64,000 nucleotides of DNA from Protonemura montana (Eukaryota; Arthropoda; Insecta; Plecoptera; Nemouridae). Both the position numbers and the translations under genes were made by a program. Positions 35,201-43,989 of this stretch are shown piece by piece (within the stretch, counting starts at the first letter, position 1; each line of letters begins with the position of its first letter). The DNA lies in NCBI GenBank assembly GCA_947568835.1, contig OX387607.1, positions 15,019,701-15,083,700 on the forward strand, given 5' to 3'. Under the pieces are notes generated by a model. That model had not been told where the DNA came from and ran no database searches. It saw only the letters and a program-made list of their open reading frames with translations.

Positions 35201-37022
35201 CAGCTGATCTCAAATAACCTGGATAGAGCATAGGATCCAGCCAGCTGATCTCAAATAACCTGGATAGAGCAAAGGATCCAGTTAGCTGATCTCAAATAAC
35301 CTGGATAGAGCATAGGATCCAGCCAGCTGATCTCAAATAACCTGGATAGAGCATAGGATCCAGCCAGCTGATCTCAAATAACCTAGATAGAGCATAGGAT
35401 CCAGCCAACTGATCCCAAATACCCTGGACAACATGTCTATGTTGCTGTTGCAGAGCGTGTGCTGAAACCAACGTTGATGTCGTTGAAGCCGTTGCATCTC
35501 GACCTGCAGCAGAGTATCGGTGGAATGACGCTGCGGATTCTCTGTGAGGCTTGGCTGGACCACATCTACACGACGCGCGTGAAATTCAGGTGACACATTC
35601 GGATGCCATGGTGATATTATCACAGCAATTTGATGACAAGAAAAGTCCTATCATAAGTAAAGCTTGCTCATATGTTCCAGAGTATAAATTGGCACTTGAA
35701 AGTTGAAACCTTGGGGTTGGAGAGTCTCTCACAGTTATAAGATATTCCCTTACAGTAACTTGAGACCTCTGCCAAATGATGGCGCTATTTATTATTTATC
35801 TTGTCTCATTTTCTCTGCTGATCCTTCTCTCATAGCATAAATGCTAACACGATGTAAAGGCATGCTTTTTAACCCTTTCAACGCCTCTTTTGTTATTAGT
35901 AACACCCCAATTTCAAAGCCATATTGACCCATTTTTTTGTCATTTTTTGTCATATTTTTTGAACTACGGCAAGTGCAACCAAATTTAATTTGAAACTGTT
36001 CGTTTCATTAAAATTAAATCATAGACTAGAGTGATATCTACCTGGCGTACTCACAGCCTTCTTGCCTGTCAGTTATTTTTGACAGTGTGAATGTTTTTTT
36101 GAAGGTTATCTTGATAATCATATCCAAATGAAGTCTCCAAGTTGACCAATCTAACTTCTCAGTGATCTCGGCGCCATGCAGTTGTTGGCTGACTTCGCCG
36201 GCGTCCCTGGCTGGCTTCACGGTAGCGTCGAACTTCATCCACAAGTCATGCAGACGCTGCTCGGTCATGAAGTGCTGCGTCGCTGCGAGGGCGTCGGGAA
36301 ACTGTTGCTCAGAAAGCCGGGAGAGTCCGTGAACATGATCGGTCCTGCCCCAGTGAAGCAAAACCAAGGTGAGGAAGAGGTAGATTCACTGGGTACATGG
36401 CCATCAAAATTTTACATGGATTTGAGAAGTTAGAGGATAGAAGTTAGATGTTGGAGCCAATCAAAAGATTTATGTAAACTTTAGCTTCGCCTCAAAATGA
36501 TCCTCGTGATGGCGTCTGGTCTACCTTTTAGAAATTGTGCTTTCTGCTTACCATAGCTTAGACACTCACTAATATAAGGTAGCTGTATGCCATGCAAGGA
36601 TGCGGCAATATTTAACATTTAACTTATTACCATCAGTGTTACCAACACCAGTAAAGTCCAGTTTTACAAGAAAGTTAACAGACAGTTGAACACTCATGTC
36701 ATCCCCGTGGTCAGATACTTCAAGCTACATATTAACCATACTTTAAAATGCAGAAAGAAATTAAAATACCCAGTAGGGACAATCGCAAGAGAGCCACTCA
36801 ATACTAAAGCCATCTTTCCAATCTCCAAGAATGATTTCAAAAGTGCCCATCACTAAAGATCGCTTGTTTTCATGTCTTCTTTTCGCAGTGGGCGCCAACG
36901 GGACAAGCCAGCCCCCGACAGGTCTAGACTCGCTACCAGCCGAGATGTTCGTGCCCAATCAACAACAATGGTTGCAACTTCGGGCACCTAAACAGCGCGT
37001 ATATTCGCTTTGCTGCAGCTGA
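20243..37022 (+). CDS. CCDC142: CCDC142-like protein, 13 exons, 810 aa
   Basis: Exons: 20243-20398, 20909-21255, 22654-22855, 24342-24496, 25649-25875, 26888-27073, 28016-28158, 32093-32371, 33156-33266, 34704-34854, 35454-35589, 36163-36368 and 36889-37022. All are GT/AG and all phases match, giving a 2433-nt frame of 810 aa. The assignment rests on the C-terminal third: AWLDHIYTTRVKFSDLGAMQ, then GVGKLLLRKPGE, and near the end LPAEMFVPNQQQWLQLR. These match my memory of the CCDC142 family, whose human member is about 750 aa. The function of that family is poorly known. The N-terminus (MNEERWRLHADEESNAFYGE) is helical and charged. A Pro-rich linker lies in exon 2 (NPEPPPPAP). No signal peptide or membrane span is seen. 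An AATAAA lies at 37054-37059. GC-rich sequence at 19976-20242 is probably 5' UTR, with a 26-codon upstream ORF at 20011. The exon chain is very secure, the family name less so. Confidence 0.8.
21540..21725 (+). repeat. Diverged tRNA-like SINE in intron 2
   Basis: Contains GGTTAGAGCAATATAGAGAC and GGGGTTCGATTACTTGATTG, then a tail with AGTGTTCACTCATAATAAAA. More decayed than the other copies. A related 3'-end fragment (TAATAATAAAAGATCCAGCT) lies just upstream at about 21270-21310. Confidence 0.5.
22466..22556 (+). repeat. Two-copy direct repeat in intron 2
   Basis: The segment TGGAGGAGCCAAG...GGTTGCATTTAGG occurs twice, about 47 bp apart. Short local duplication. Confidence 0.5.
23141..23834 (+). 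repeat. 41-bp minisatellite, about 17 copies (intron 3 of CCDC142-like)
   Basis: Exact 41-bp period. Each unit contains GAGATCAGCTGGCTGGATCC followed by TATGCTCTATCCAGGTTATT. The same unit forms a second array in the opposite orientation at 34875-35430 within the same gene. Confidence 0.95.
23907..24225 (+). repeat. 114-bp tandem repeat, about 2.8 copies (intron 3)
   Basis: The unit runs TTCAATGGTAGATTCAACG, GCCATGGAGATGCTGAGATC, AGCTTCTCAATTCTGCTATC, then a GGGTATATCATGGCCTAGCA end. Inverted copies make a larger array at 26085-26757. Confidence 0.9.
25315..25465 (+). repeat. Dispersed repeat A copy in intron 4
   Basis: Shares CTAAGTAAAAACAACC, ACTTCATCAAGAGTG and CGATAACAAAAGATCC with the other repeat A copies. 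Confidence 0.5.
26085..26757 (-). repeat. 114-bp tandem repeat, about 6 copies, inverted (intron 5)
   Basis: Unit starts (AGCAGAATTGAGAAGCTCTG) fall at 26104, 26218, 26332, 26446, 26560 and 26674, an exact 114-bp period. It is the reverse complement of the 23907-24225 array, and the two arrays flank exons 4 and 5. Confidence 0.95.
27121..27195 (+). repeat. Dispersed repeat A copy in intron 6
   Basis: Contains CTATTTGAACTTGGTTTTGA followed by GAACAACTAAATTTCCCAAC and GTTTCGTAAC. It is very close to the 208-400 copy. Confidence 0.6.
28855..29212 (-). repeat. 5S rRNA-derived SINE, one diverged head unit (intron 7)
   Basis: Minus strand: the head matches GTTAAGCAACACTGTGCTGA and ATTTGATGGCTGACC, and the body has CTGTCCTTCGGAAGGGACTT. 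The 3' end ends at GTCGTTAAACACTAAATAAT. Confidence 0.7.
29439..29468 (+). promoter_or_regulatory. TATA box and probable start of nested gene
   Basis: TATAAAAG at 29439-29446 lies about 25 bp before GCTGTCAAGC, a plausible initiator, and about 200 bp before the ATG of the nested chitin-binding gene. The 5' leader contains several other ATGs. Confidence 0.5.
29661..30456 (+). CDS. Secreted single-domain chitin-binding (peritrophin-A-like) protein, nested in intron 7
   Basis: Two exons: a tiny first coding exon at 29661-29667 (ATGGAAA) and 30158-30456. The junction A|TG recreates an ATG, giving a 101-aa protein that starts MEMITKVLVLGLMALAVAYP, a clear signal peptide likely cut near residue 18. 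The mature part has six cysteines (about residues 33, 47, 53, 64, 77 and 81) with spacing 13-5-10-12-3. This fits the ChtBD2/peritrophin-A pattern except for an unusually short last gap. An acidic tail (CPEDDIDDEEH) follows. Such proteins bind chitin in cuticle or peritrophic matrix (family knowledge). A TATA box at 29439 and AATAAA at 30632-30637 show an independent unit. It lies wholly inside, and on the same strand as, the CCDC142-like gene. A short first coding exon is typical of arthropod cuticle-type genes. Confidence 0.75.
33545..34606 (+). repeat. 5S rRNA-derived SINE with nine tandem head units (intron 9)
   Basis: Starts TTGGCGTGTTGGAAACACCG, then a 5S-like head. A unit of about 91 bp (GTTAAGCAACACTGCGCTG, GGTATTGGATGGGTGACC, GACCAGTTCTGTTCGGGAGA) repeats, with starts near 33591, 33681, 33772, 33862, 33953, 34044, 34135, 34227 and 34317. 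A diverged single body follows (ACGGTAGGGAAGTTACGCCG, GTGGCACCGGGTTTCC, ending GCGCCACTAAACTCC). Other copies in this window have one or two head units. Confidence 0.85.
34875..35430 (-). repeat. 41-bp minisatellite, about 13.5 copies, inverted (fills intron 10)
   Basis: Reverse complement of the 23141-23834 array (unit contains GGATCCAGCCAGCTGATCTC and AAATAACCTGGATAGAGCAT). It occupies almost all of the 599-bp intron between exons 10 and 11. Confidence 0.95.
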
Positions 37023-38228
37023 CAGCTGAATTCGTGCATCCATCGGCGGGGATAATAAAATACTCTAACTTTGCTCTCAGTGAAAACATGGCCTTCTAAC
37101 ATTTGCCTGTTTGGCAAGCAATACCAAAGTGGCGATTTGAATGATATGACGCTGAATTTCGTGTGCTTTTGGTAGAAGACTCTGTACCATATTTCTAATT
37201 CTATGACGGCGTGTATGGGAGTTTTTTGGCACAATTTTTACCTTTTTTGATCCCATAGCCATGTAAATTCACACCACGAAGCTACCACCGTGTGATGTAG
37301 GCTGGTTTCAGGTAATTGTTAATCGATCAAGGCGAAGAATTCAAGAAAGCCAAGTAATCAATCAATATGTTGAAGGATTTTTTGTGCGTAAACGTTTTTG
37401 GAAGAGGCGGCGACAATCATCTTCAATATTTTCTGGATGGAAGCAAATGGTAAGCCCCTCGAACTGGCAAGCTAATTTAAGCTTTGACTCCATAATGGTA
37501 GACCAGGTGTCAATGCTAGCTATTGCTTAGAAATGCGACCGATTTATATGAATATGGTTGGTTTATGAACGCCAAGAACGCTATTTATTTAATCCTCTTA
37601 TCCTGCTCTCTTCCAGGATCTATCCTTCTACCCAGAATGAGCCATCGAGGTGATAGAACAGTGGCCCAGGCTTTACTTTCATTGGTGTTAAACGTCAACA
37701 AACTAGTTTATTGACTTTTAAAGCGAGTTTGATATTTTTCAATCTTTCGCTGGAACTATTTGGAGGCAATCCTTGTCTATACGCTAACTCAGGAAGCGGT
37801 CTCAGGGTTTATCCAAACTTTTAGACGGTTGCACGCTGGTGTCCAAATAAATACGTAAAACTCCCAATGGAGTGGTTGAGCTAAAGATTTGATTCAACTT
37901 GATTCTTGAACTTGATTCTGTTGTTTCCTGGGTTCCTGGTGGTTAAGTCAGAAGAAGACATTTCTTAAGAAAGGAATTGGAGCGTGATTGTGATTGCATA
38001 AATTGTTTCTATAACAAATGTAATGTCTTTAATGCTTTACAAATAAATTATTATGGATTACGCTGTGATTGCACATAAAAACTACCTCTGCTGAATTCCT
38101 GACTCAGAGTTTGGTCAGCAAAATTAAATTATAACCTCTTTTATCATTGCTAACAATAAATACAAGGCACGGGTATCACACAAAACAATATAAATACAAT
38201 AATTCTACGCATGTGAGCAAATATCTAA
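37023..38228. other. Intergenic, convergent gene tails
   Basis: 3' side of both the CCDC142-like gene (AATAAA, 37054) and the secreted-protein gene on the other strand (ATTAAA-type signal, minus, 38028-38033). Nothing else is recognised. Confidence 0.5.
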
Positions 38229-41200
38229 CTATTTCCTCCTGTATCCATGATAATCTTCATCTTCAGAATCTGCAGCGTAAATCACGTCACTATAAATAAT
38301 CTCCCTAGGTCTCTGAACCCTAGCAATCTCCGTCAGATCCTTCTCATACCAATACCCATCTTCATTGAAAACAGCTCTCGAAGTCTTTTCAGGTTTCTGT
38401 TCTTCATAAACCACAGGCGACCTAAGCCTCCTTGACGGATAACTCTCGGGTACATCGAAGACCACTGACTTGACTTTATGTATCCCTTTCCTGACCAGAG
38501 GCATCAGCGACATCTGGTACTCAGTTACTTCATTTATAGAACCGTCGTTGTAGTACTGAGGTTGACTCCTCTGTCGGTGGCTCTCTAAAGGACATGTGGC
38601 TGGTGGGCGAGACCGGTACCTCTTCATTTGAACCGGAGCTGGATCAAATAGACTGAGTCGGCTCGGTTCTTCGTCAGAGTCCTCATTATATTGGCTTCTT
38701 GATCTGCTTGATTTTGCCAGTCGGTTCCTTGTGTACGGACTTGTATCTTCTTCGTCTTCGTAGGCTCTAGGTTGCACAGACTGTCGTCTTACAAAGATCG
38801 GATCTGAGACCTCATCGCTCTCAGAAAACCTGCCGGGGAGAAGTGATTTTGGCAGTAAGTTGTCCGAAAGACTGGGTTTTGATGATCTGAGTTGTCGTAA
38901 TATGGGGCTGCCCAGTGGACCAGAAAACGCCGGGGAATTAAAGTTGAAAGTAGTTGACAAAGTTTTCACGTTATTTCCAGTATCTCTATTGATGAGCGGT
39001 GTTTTCTGAGCCGAGCTTGGTTCCAGTTTTTTCTTCAAATCGCTTTTCAATCTGTCCATTTTTTCCTTGTGGTCTTGATTCATGTGTTTCAGATTTTTAA
39101 TAGCACGATTCACTTGGTTTTGTATTTCTTTCTGCTTGATCTTCAGCTTGATTTTGTTTACGTCTTTCGTGATCTTCCCCACGCCTCGCAACAATGGATC
39201 GACGAGGTTCAAGTCGACAGGAACGATGATGGTCGGCAATCTTCGCGAGGGTAGCTGACGTTTCTGCACCGTCTTATCTTCTAGTTCTCCGTCGTCAAAC
39301 ATTTCGTCGTCAATTTCTCTTGGCGTTGAAATGTGCACGCCGTCGTCATCGTCGTCATCCGCTTCAATTTGAAATGGTATCGATATCTCAACGTATTCAT
39401 CTTCATCGGTTTCTTTGCCGACTTCCTTCTTGGTTCGCTCAGTTTTGTAAGCAGATTCTTCGTGGTAATCATTCCGATCTTCCTTGTCCAGCGTGTATCG
39501 TCCTTTGTGTATATATCCTCCTTTTCCAATGGTTATTCTGTCTATAATGCGTGGGTAATTCGGACAGTGCCTTTGTTTTTCGTAATCTTCATTCGCTCCT
39601 TTGCCTGACTTTCTTTGCAAGACGTACTCGCCCTCGAGGATAAACCCACCGCCGGGCAAGACGATTTCATTCAACGCCTTGGGTTTCTTGCAGCTAACAT
39701 AGCTGTCATCTTCGTAAGTCATCTCGTAGTTTGAAGGATATTTACTCTCACCTGATGAATATTTGGGCTTCTTACGGCTATATTTGCTTGAATCCTTACT
39801 TTTATACAAACTAACGTAGGGATTGGTGTACAAAGATGTCTCTGGTTTATTACAAGACTTCTTAGTGGATTTCTTTCGGTGTCCTAACGAAGTTGACGAA
39901 GATTTTCTTCCAGAATAAGATGTATTGTAGCTCGTTTCTTTTGAGTAAGAGCTGGGTGAGTTTGATTCATATTCTGACGAATCGTCAGAACCTTGCTCGG
40001 ATTTGTAAGTGGATTCTTTCTCAGCCAAATATTGCTTTATGGGTAAACATTCCTTTTCGGAAGGCGATTTTCCACCGTAACTGTCTTCCGACGAATTGCT
40101 GTCGTCTTTTCCGTACCCGGCTAAATACGACGACGGACTATTTTCTTCCTCTGATGAATATTTATCTTCAGTAGCGTGACCCACCAGTGGCCGCGGAATC
40201 CTGTCTTCGCCGTGCTGGGTTTCCTGCTGATTGCTATAGGAAGGCTTTTCATAAGTTGGCGTTTCGTGTTTTTCGCCGGGCTGTTTGTATACAGGCTTCG
40301 AAGCATAGAGCTTATCTTCGTCATTTTTAGCGGTTAGTTTAACATAGCTGTTACCGCGATATTCTCTTGGTTCGTTTGGAAGGTAGGGCTTCGGTTTGAG
40401 TTGACTTAAAGATCCCACCTGACTATACTGCAATACTCCTCTATCATTCTTGGCCTGGTAACCCAAAGTCTGCGGCTTGCTGTAAGGTTTATTGACTGCG
40501 ACTGTTAAAGGATACTGAGGTTTCGGTAAATATCCCTGGGTTGGTCCTGATGGTGAATACTTTTCATTCGGAAGTTGAACGTACTCTACGCCACCATTAT
40601 GTTCCGCTGTGTTGTCCCGATACTCCACACGCTTTTCATTTTTGTAAACGGGATAGCTTCCGTGCTGAAGACCAAACTCCTTGAGTTGAGGTCTCACAAG
40701 ATCTCTCGCAGCCGAGAGCTGTTTATTTGCCACGGGATACTGGCTTGAGACAGGATAGCTTGTAGATTTGAGAACTTTGGCTCTTGGATTGGTAAAAACG
40801 CAGACACCTTCTTTGTCGCTGTAACTGTAGCCACCTTTGCAGAGTAAATGCGACGGCCCTTTGCTTGGCCCAGGGTTCTTGTTCTGATTCTGGTTATGCT
40901 GTGCTTGGATCTTCGGAAAAACTGGATACCTCTTGTCTTTGCCTTCTTGGCCGTGTGAAGGCTTATAGTTACCCGTAGGATTAGGTTTAGTGTACGACGA
41001 GGGTTGTTGTATTACTGGCGGTGGATTGTATTCTTTGTCGAACTCGTGCGACGTAAATGTTATTGGATTGTAGCTTAACAGTTGAGACCGACATGGTTTC
41101 TTGAATCCATCGCTTCGTGTTTGACGTTCGCTCTCTTCCTGCGAAGTTTCGATAACTTTTTCGTCTATATTTGTAGTGTTCAGATTCAACCCATCCGTTT

Positions 41201-41663
41201 TATTGACGAATTGATCTAGGATTGATTTCTCAAATGCGCGCGTTTCGTTCGACGTGGCCAGCGAATCGTTGGCTGAAAGTGTTTTGTTCTGTGCAAACGT
41301 TCCATTATTTTCAACTGTGATGTTTGACTTCGCGTACTGATCGTCTCTTTTCTCGATATTAGAAACTTCTGTGGATTTGTCCTCGGCCCATATCAAATCT
41401 CGTTGGTGGGCTATGATGACACCACACCAAGATAGCTGTAATCGAAGAATATACAGTAAGGTTCATTGACCATCCGTCAAACAATGCACTTTTCTAAGGT
41501 GCACTTTTACGTTAGGTGTTCGGATTGGGGAAAATTCAATTTAATTGGGATATTGAGGTACTTTAATTTTGAATAGCCTAACTTGAGATTCCCTTTTGCT
41601 TACCTGTTGTATGCCACAAATGACTGCCAAGAATAGCATCCAGCAGCCCAGTGGTGTCTTCAT
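38229..41663 (-). CDS. Large secreted Tyr/Ser/Lys/Pro-rich orphan protein, 1088 aa
   Basis: Two minus-strand exons: 41604-41663 (20 codons) and 38229-41435, joined in phase 0 at CAG|GTAAGC. The product begins MKTPLGCWMLFLAVICGIQQ, an obvious signal peptide. The mature protein is long, low-complexity and mostly disordered. It is rich in Tyr, Ser, Lys and Pro (SYNTSYSGRKSSSTS, KKPKYSSGESKYPS), with acidic runs (EADDDDDDG). There are about eight scattered cysteines, several in a Cys-Lys/Pro setting (FKKPCRSQ, SCKKPK, RHCPNYPR). Two related motifs, GGGFILEGEYVL and KGGYIHKGRYTL, suggest an internal duplication. A helical segment (KLKIKQKEIQNQVNRAIKNL) may form a coiled coil. Basic sites such as ERQTRS and QKRQLPSRR could be cleaved. 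I recognise no family. Composition suggests extracellular matrix, cuticle, eggshell or gland secretion (inference). A TATA box lies upstream. Confidence 0.8.
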
Positions 41664-41777
41664 GATTAGTATCGCTTCCTTAAACTTCACTCTAAATCGA
41701 TATTTGCTTGAGGTATTATGTAAAAGCACATGCCTATCGAAGAGTGGCATAAAAGTGACTGTTTTTAGCATTTTAAA

Positions 41778-41785
41778 CTTATATA
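41778..41785 (-). promoter_or_regulatory. TATA box of the secreted-protein gene
   Basis: TATATAAG on the minus strand, followed about 20-25 bp downstream by ACAGTCAC, an initiator-like sequence. It lies about 115 bp before the ATG. This fits a regulated, tissue-specific secreted-protein gene. Confidence 0.5.
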
Positions 41786-42056
41786 AGCTACGCAAGATGT
41801 GTGTATTAGGTGTTTTTTCTGCTAGCCTCGCACATTTTTGTTTTTAAACTTGACTTTGTGCTGTACTGTCAGGGGAACGAACTGAATGTTACATAACGAG
41901 TGATTTATTTTTTCAAACACGTGATGGTTGATAGTTAGAAATAATGCGAATTGTGGAACTGGTGAGCTTTTTTAAAAGAAAAGCTTGATTTTGATACTTT
42001 GGCGCGTCGACCCCTCTTCGCCATGATTGGTTGTTTATTTCACTCCAATTTTCAAC

Positions 42057-42607
42057 ATGGCTTTCTCGTGTATGGGGCTGCTCCCGATCCGACGATTAAA
42101 TTGTAATAGAATGCACGGGATAATTTCTAGGAGTATATCAATAGCGGAGAGAGAAGCCCCTGAAGCCCCTGGTCAAGTTAAAATTGAAGTTCAGACCGAA
42201 GCACCAAGTTTCAAAGACATGGTAAGAACTCAATGCAATTTTAGGTTAGGATTTGCGAAGAAATAGGCTCAGAGCGATTAACACAACCTCTTGCTTGTTC
42301 ACAGCCGATTTCTGAAATGAAAAACCCTTTCGAGAAGGAGAGGGCACAGTGCGTTTTGTGTAAGCATAAAGTTATCGTGGACTATAAGAATGTGAAGCTG
42401 CTTTCTCAGTTCGTCTCTCCATACACTGGTAGAATCTACGGCCGGCACATCACTGGACTATGCTCTCAGCAGCAGAAGATTGTCGAGGAAGAAATATCTA
42501 AATCGAGAAATGCAGGTTTTATGGCTTACTACTTGAAGGAAGTCGAATTTCTCAAAGACCCTAAACTGTTTGATCCTGAGCGTCCAATAAGACCTCATAG
42601 GTTTTAA
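42057..42607 (+). CDS. mRpS18C: Mitochondrial small ribosomal subunit protein bS18m (mRpS18C)
   Basis: Mitoribosomal S18-type protein. Exons 42057-42221 and 42305-42607, phase 0, 155 aa. The diagnostic block NVKLLSQFVSPYTGRIYGRH followed by ITGLCSQQQ is nearly identical in pattern to animal MRPS18C, preceded by ERAQCVLCKHKVIVDYK. The N-terminus (MAFSCMGLLPIRRLNCNRMH) is basic and without acids, as expected for a mitochondrial presequence. Divergent from the secreted-protein gene (393 bp between ATGs) and convergent with SFR1. Its AATAAA (42690-42695) lies just before the SFR1 stop codon. Confidence 0.92.
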
Positions 42608-42714
42608 ACAAAATATTTTATTTACAATAAGCATTAATTTACTTTGTGACAACGTTAACATTTTCTCACAGACTTTGTGTGGATTGTCAAATAAATGTAA
42701 TAAATTGTAGAATG

Positions 42715-43448
42715 TTACTCTTGGAAGTCTTCCGAATCTGGATCATAGTGAACTACATGAAATGGAATTCCTAATTGTTTTATCATCTCAGTCATCGTTA
42801 TTTCTGTTCCCAAAGTTTTTGTTTTTTCGTGAAGTCGATGAAGAGCCTGTTGACATCCGCTCCTCCAAATTTCTGTGCGTTTTGCTAGGTCTACATCGAG
42901 ATCCTGCAATGTAAATTATGTGTAAAATGATGTCAAACTCTTCATAAAAATCATTCAAATTAATTAAAACATACACCTACTTTATTCCTTTCTTGTAGCT
43001 TTATATTTAGGGCTGCTAATCTCTCTTCTTTCTCCTCAATTATTTTCTTTAATGCTAAGATATTTTCTTGGTTTGGAGTTTCTTTGCTGAATATCGGAAA
43101 GCGCCTTTTGGGCAACACTTTCTTGGGTGCATCAGCACCCTTCTCGCTTTCCAGCGGTTCTTTTGATTTCATTTCTGCATTATCAATCCTTTCTTGAGCA
43201 AGTATCGGAGATGAATTAGGTGTAGAATCAAGAAAATCAATCACTCGTTTGGGCGTTTCAAAACTATTTTTACAATTTTTAAAGCTCGAATTCGGTGTGT
43301 GTGCGACGGCACTGAGCGCATCTGGAGTGTTTGATGACTTCCTTTTCAATCCTAACCTCCTGCAAGGTGTAAAGTGTGTTCGTTGGGTAGCGCTATGATT
43401 TTGAGGAGTGGCAGGTTGAGGAACGGGTGTTTTATTAGTTTGATCCAT
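42715..43448 (-). CDS. SFR1: SFR1-like (Swi5-dependent recombination/repair, Mei5 family)
   Basis: Exons 42981-43448 and 42715-42903, phase 0 (donor GTAGGT, acceptor GCAG), 218 aa. The C-terminal domain (EIWRSGCQQALHRLHEKT, then EITMTEMIKQLGIPF, ending VHYDPDSEDF) fits the SFR1/Mei5 pattern: a helical repeat with a WR motif, a helix ending in an LG(I/L) turn, and a terminal HY...EDF. In the family this partners SWI5 to stimulate RAD51 strand exchange. The preceding helix (ENILALKKIIEEKEERLAAL) is the expected coiled coil. The N-terminal half is disordered, with TP/SP sites. The ATG is fixed by weak upstream options. Its poly(A) signal (minus, 42617-42622) sits inside the mRpS18C 3' end. Confidence 0.7.
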
Positions 43449-43989
43449 CTCTAGATGTGAGATCAACGAAATAAATAACCTGAAATCTCAATAACAATTC
43501 GGCAGTCACTGATCAAAATAAAAGTCGCAGCTGACATTGACGTCTCTGCTTGACCTCACTTCGTCGGACCTTGTAAACAAATTATCTCTAAAGGTTGCGT
43601 AATAGCACTTAAATTACTGAATTTCCTTTTATATAGTATCTTTCTGCTGTTAGCTCCGATTGAGTTGCCGACTATCGAGTCATAGAAACATGATTCGGTG
43701 GAGCCTTGGAGACGATTGAAATTTTAGCCGCGTTGTGGTGGCAAGCATGCGTGCGATGCGCGGTACTCGTCAGGGGCGGAGAGAAGCAAAATCGTTGGAT
43801 TGGAAGGGGAAGTTGGGGGAAGTGACAGCTCTAGAGGAGTAGTGAATGTGTGTTCCACTTGCTTTTGCGTGTTGTCTTGCGATGTTTGTCTACAAATCTC
43901 GTGTTTGTGTTGAAATGTGTGCGTCTAGAATTTTCGTGAATGTATTAATATTGTGGTTGTGTTGACATGCATGCTGTTAGTCGCTTGAA
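43449..43989. promoter_or_regulatory. Divergent promoter between SFR1 and the TBC gene
   Basis: 541 bp separate the two start codons. The right half (43700-43880) is GC/CpG-rich (GCGTGCGATGCGCGG, CAGGGGCGGAG), typical of a TATA-less housekeeping promoter. Its role is inferred from position. Confidence 0.45.

Noticed and set aside
39069-40174. Plus-strand ORFs across 38.2-41.4 kb
   Set aside because: Shadows of the 1088-aa minus-strand gene.
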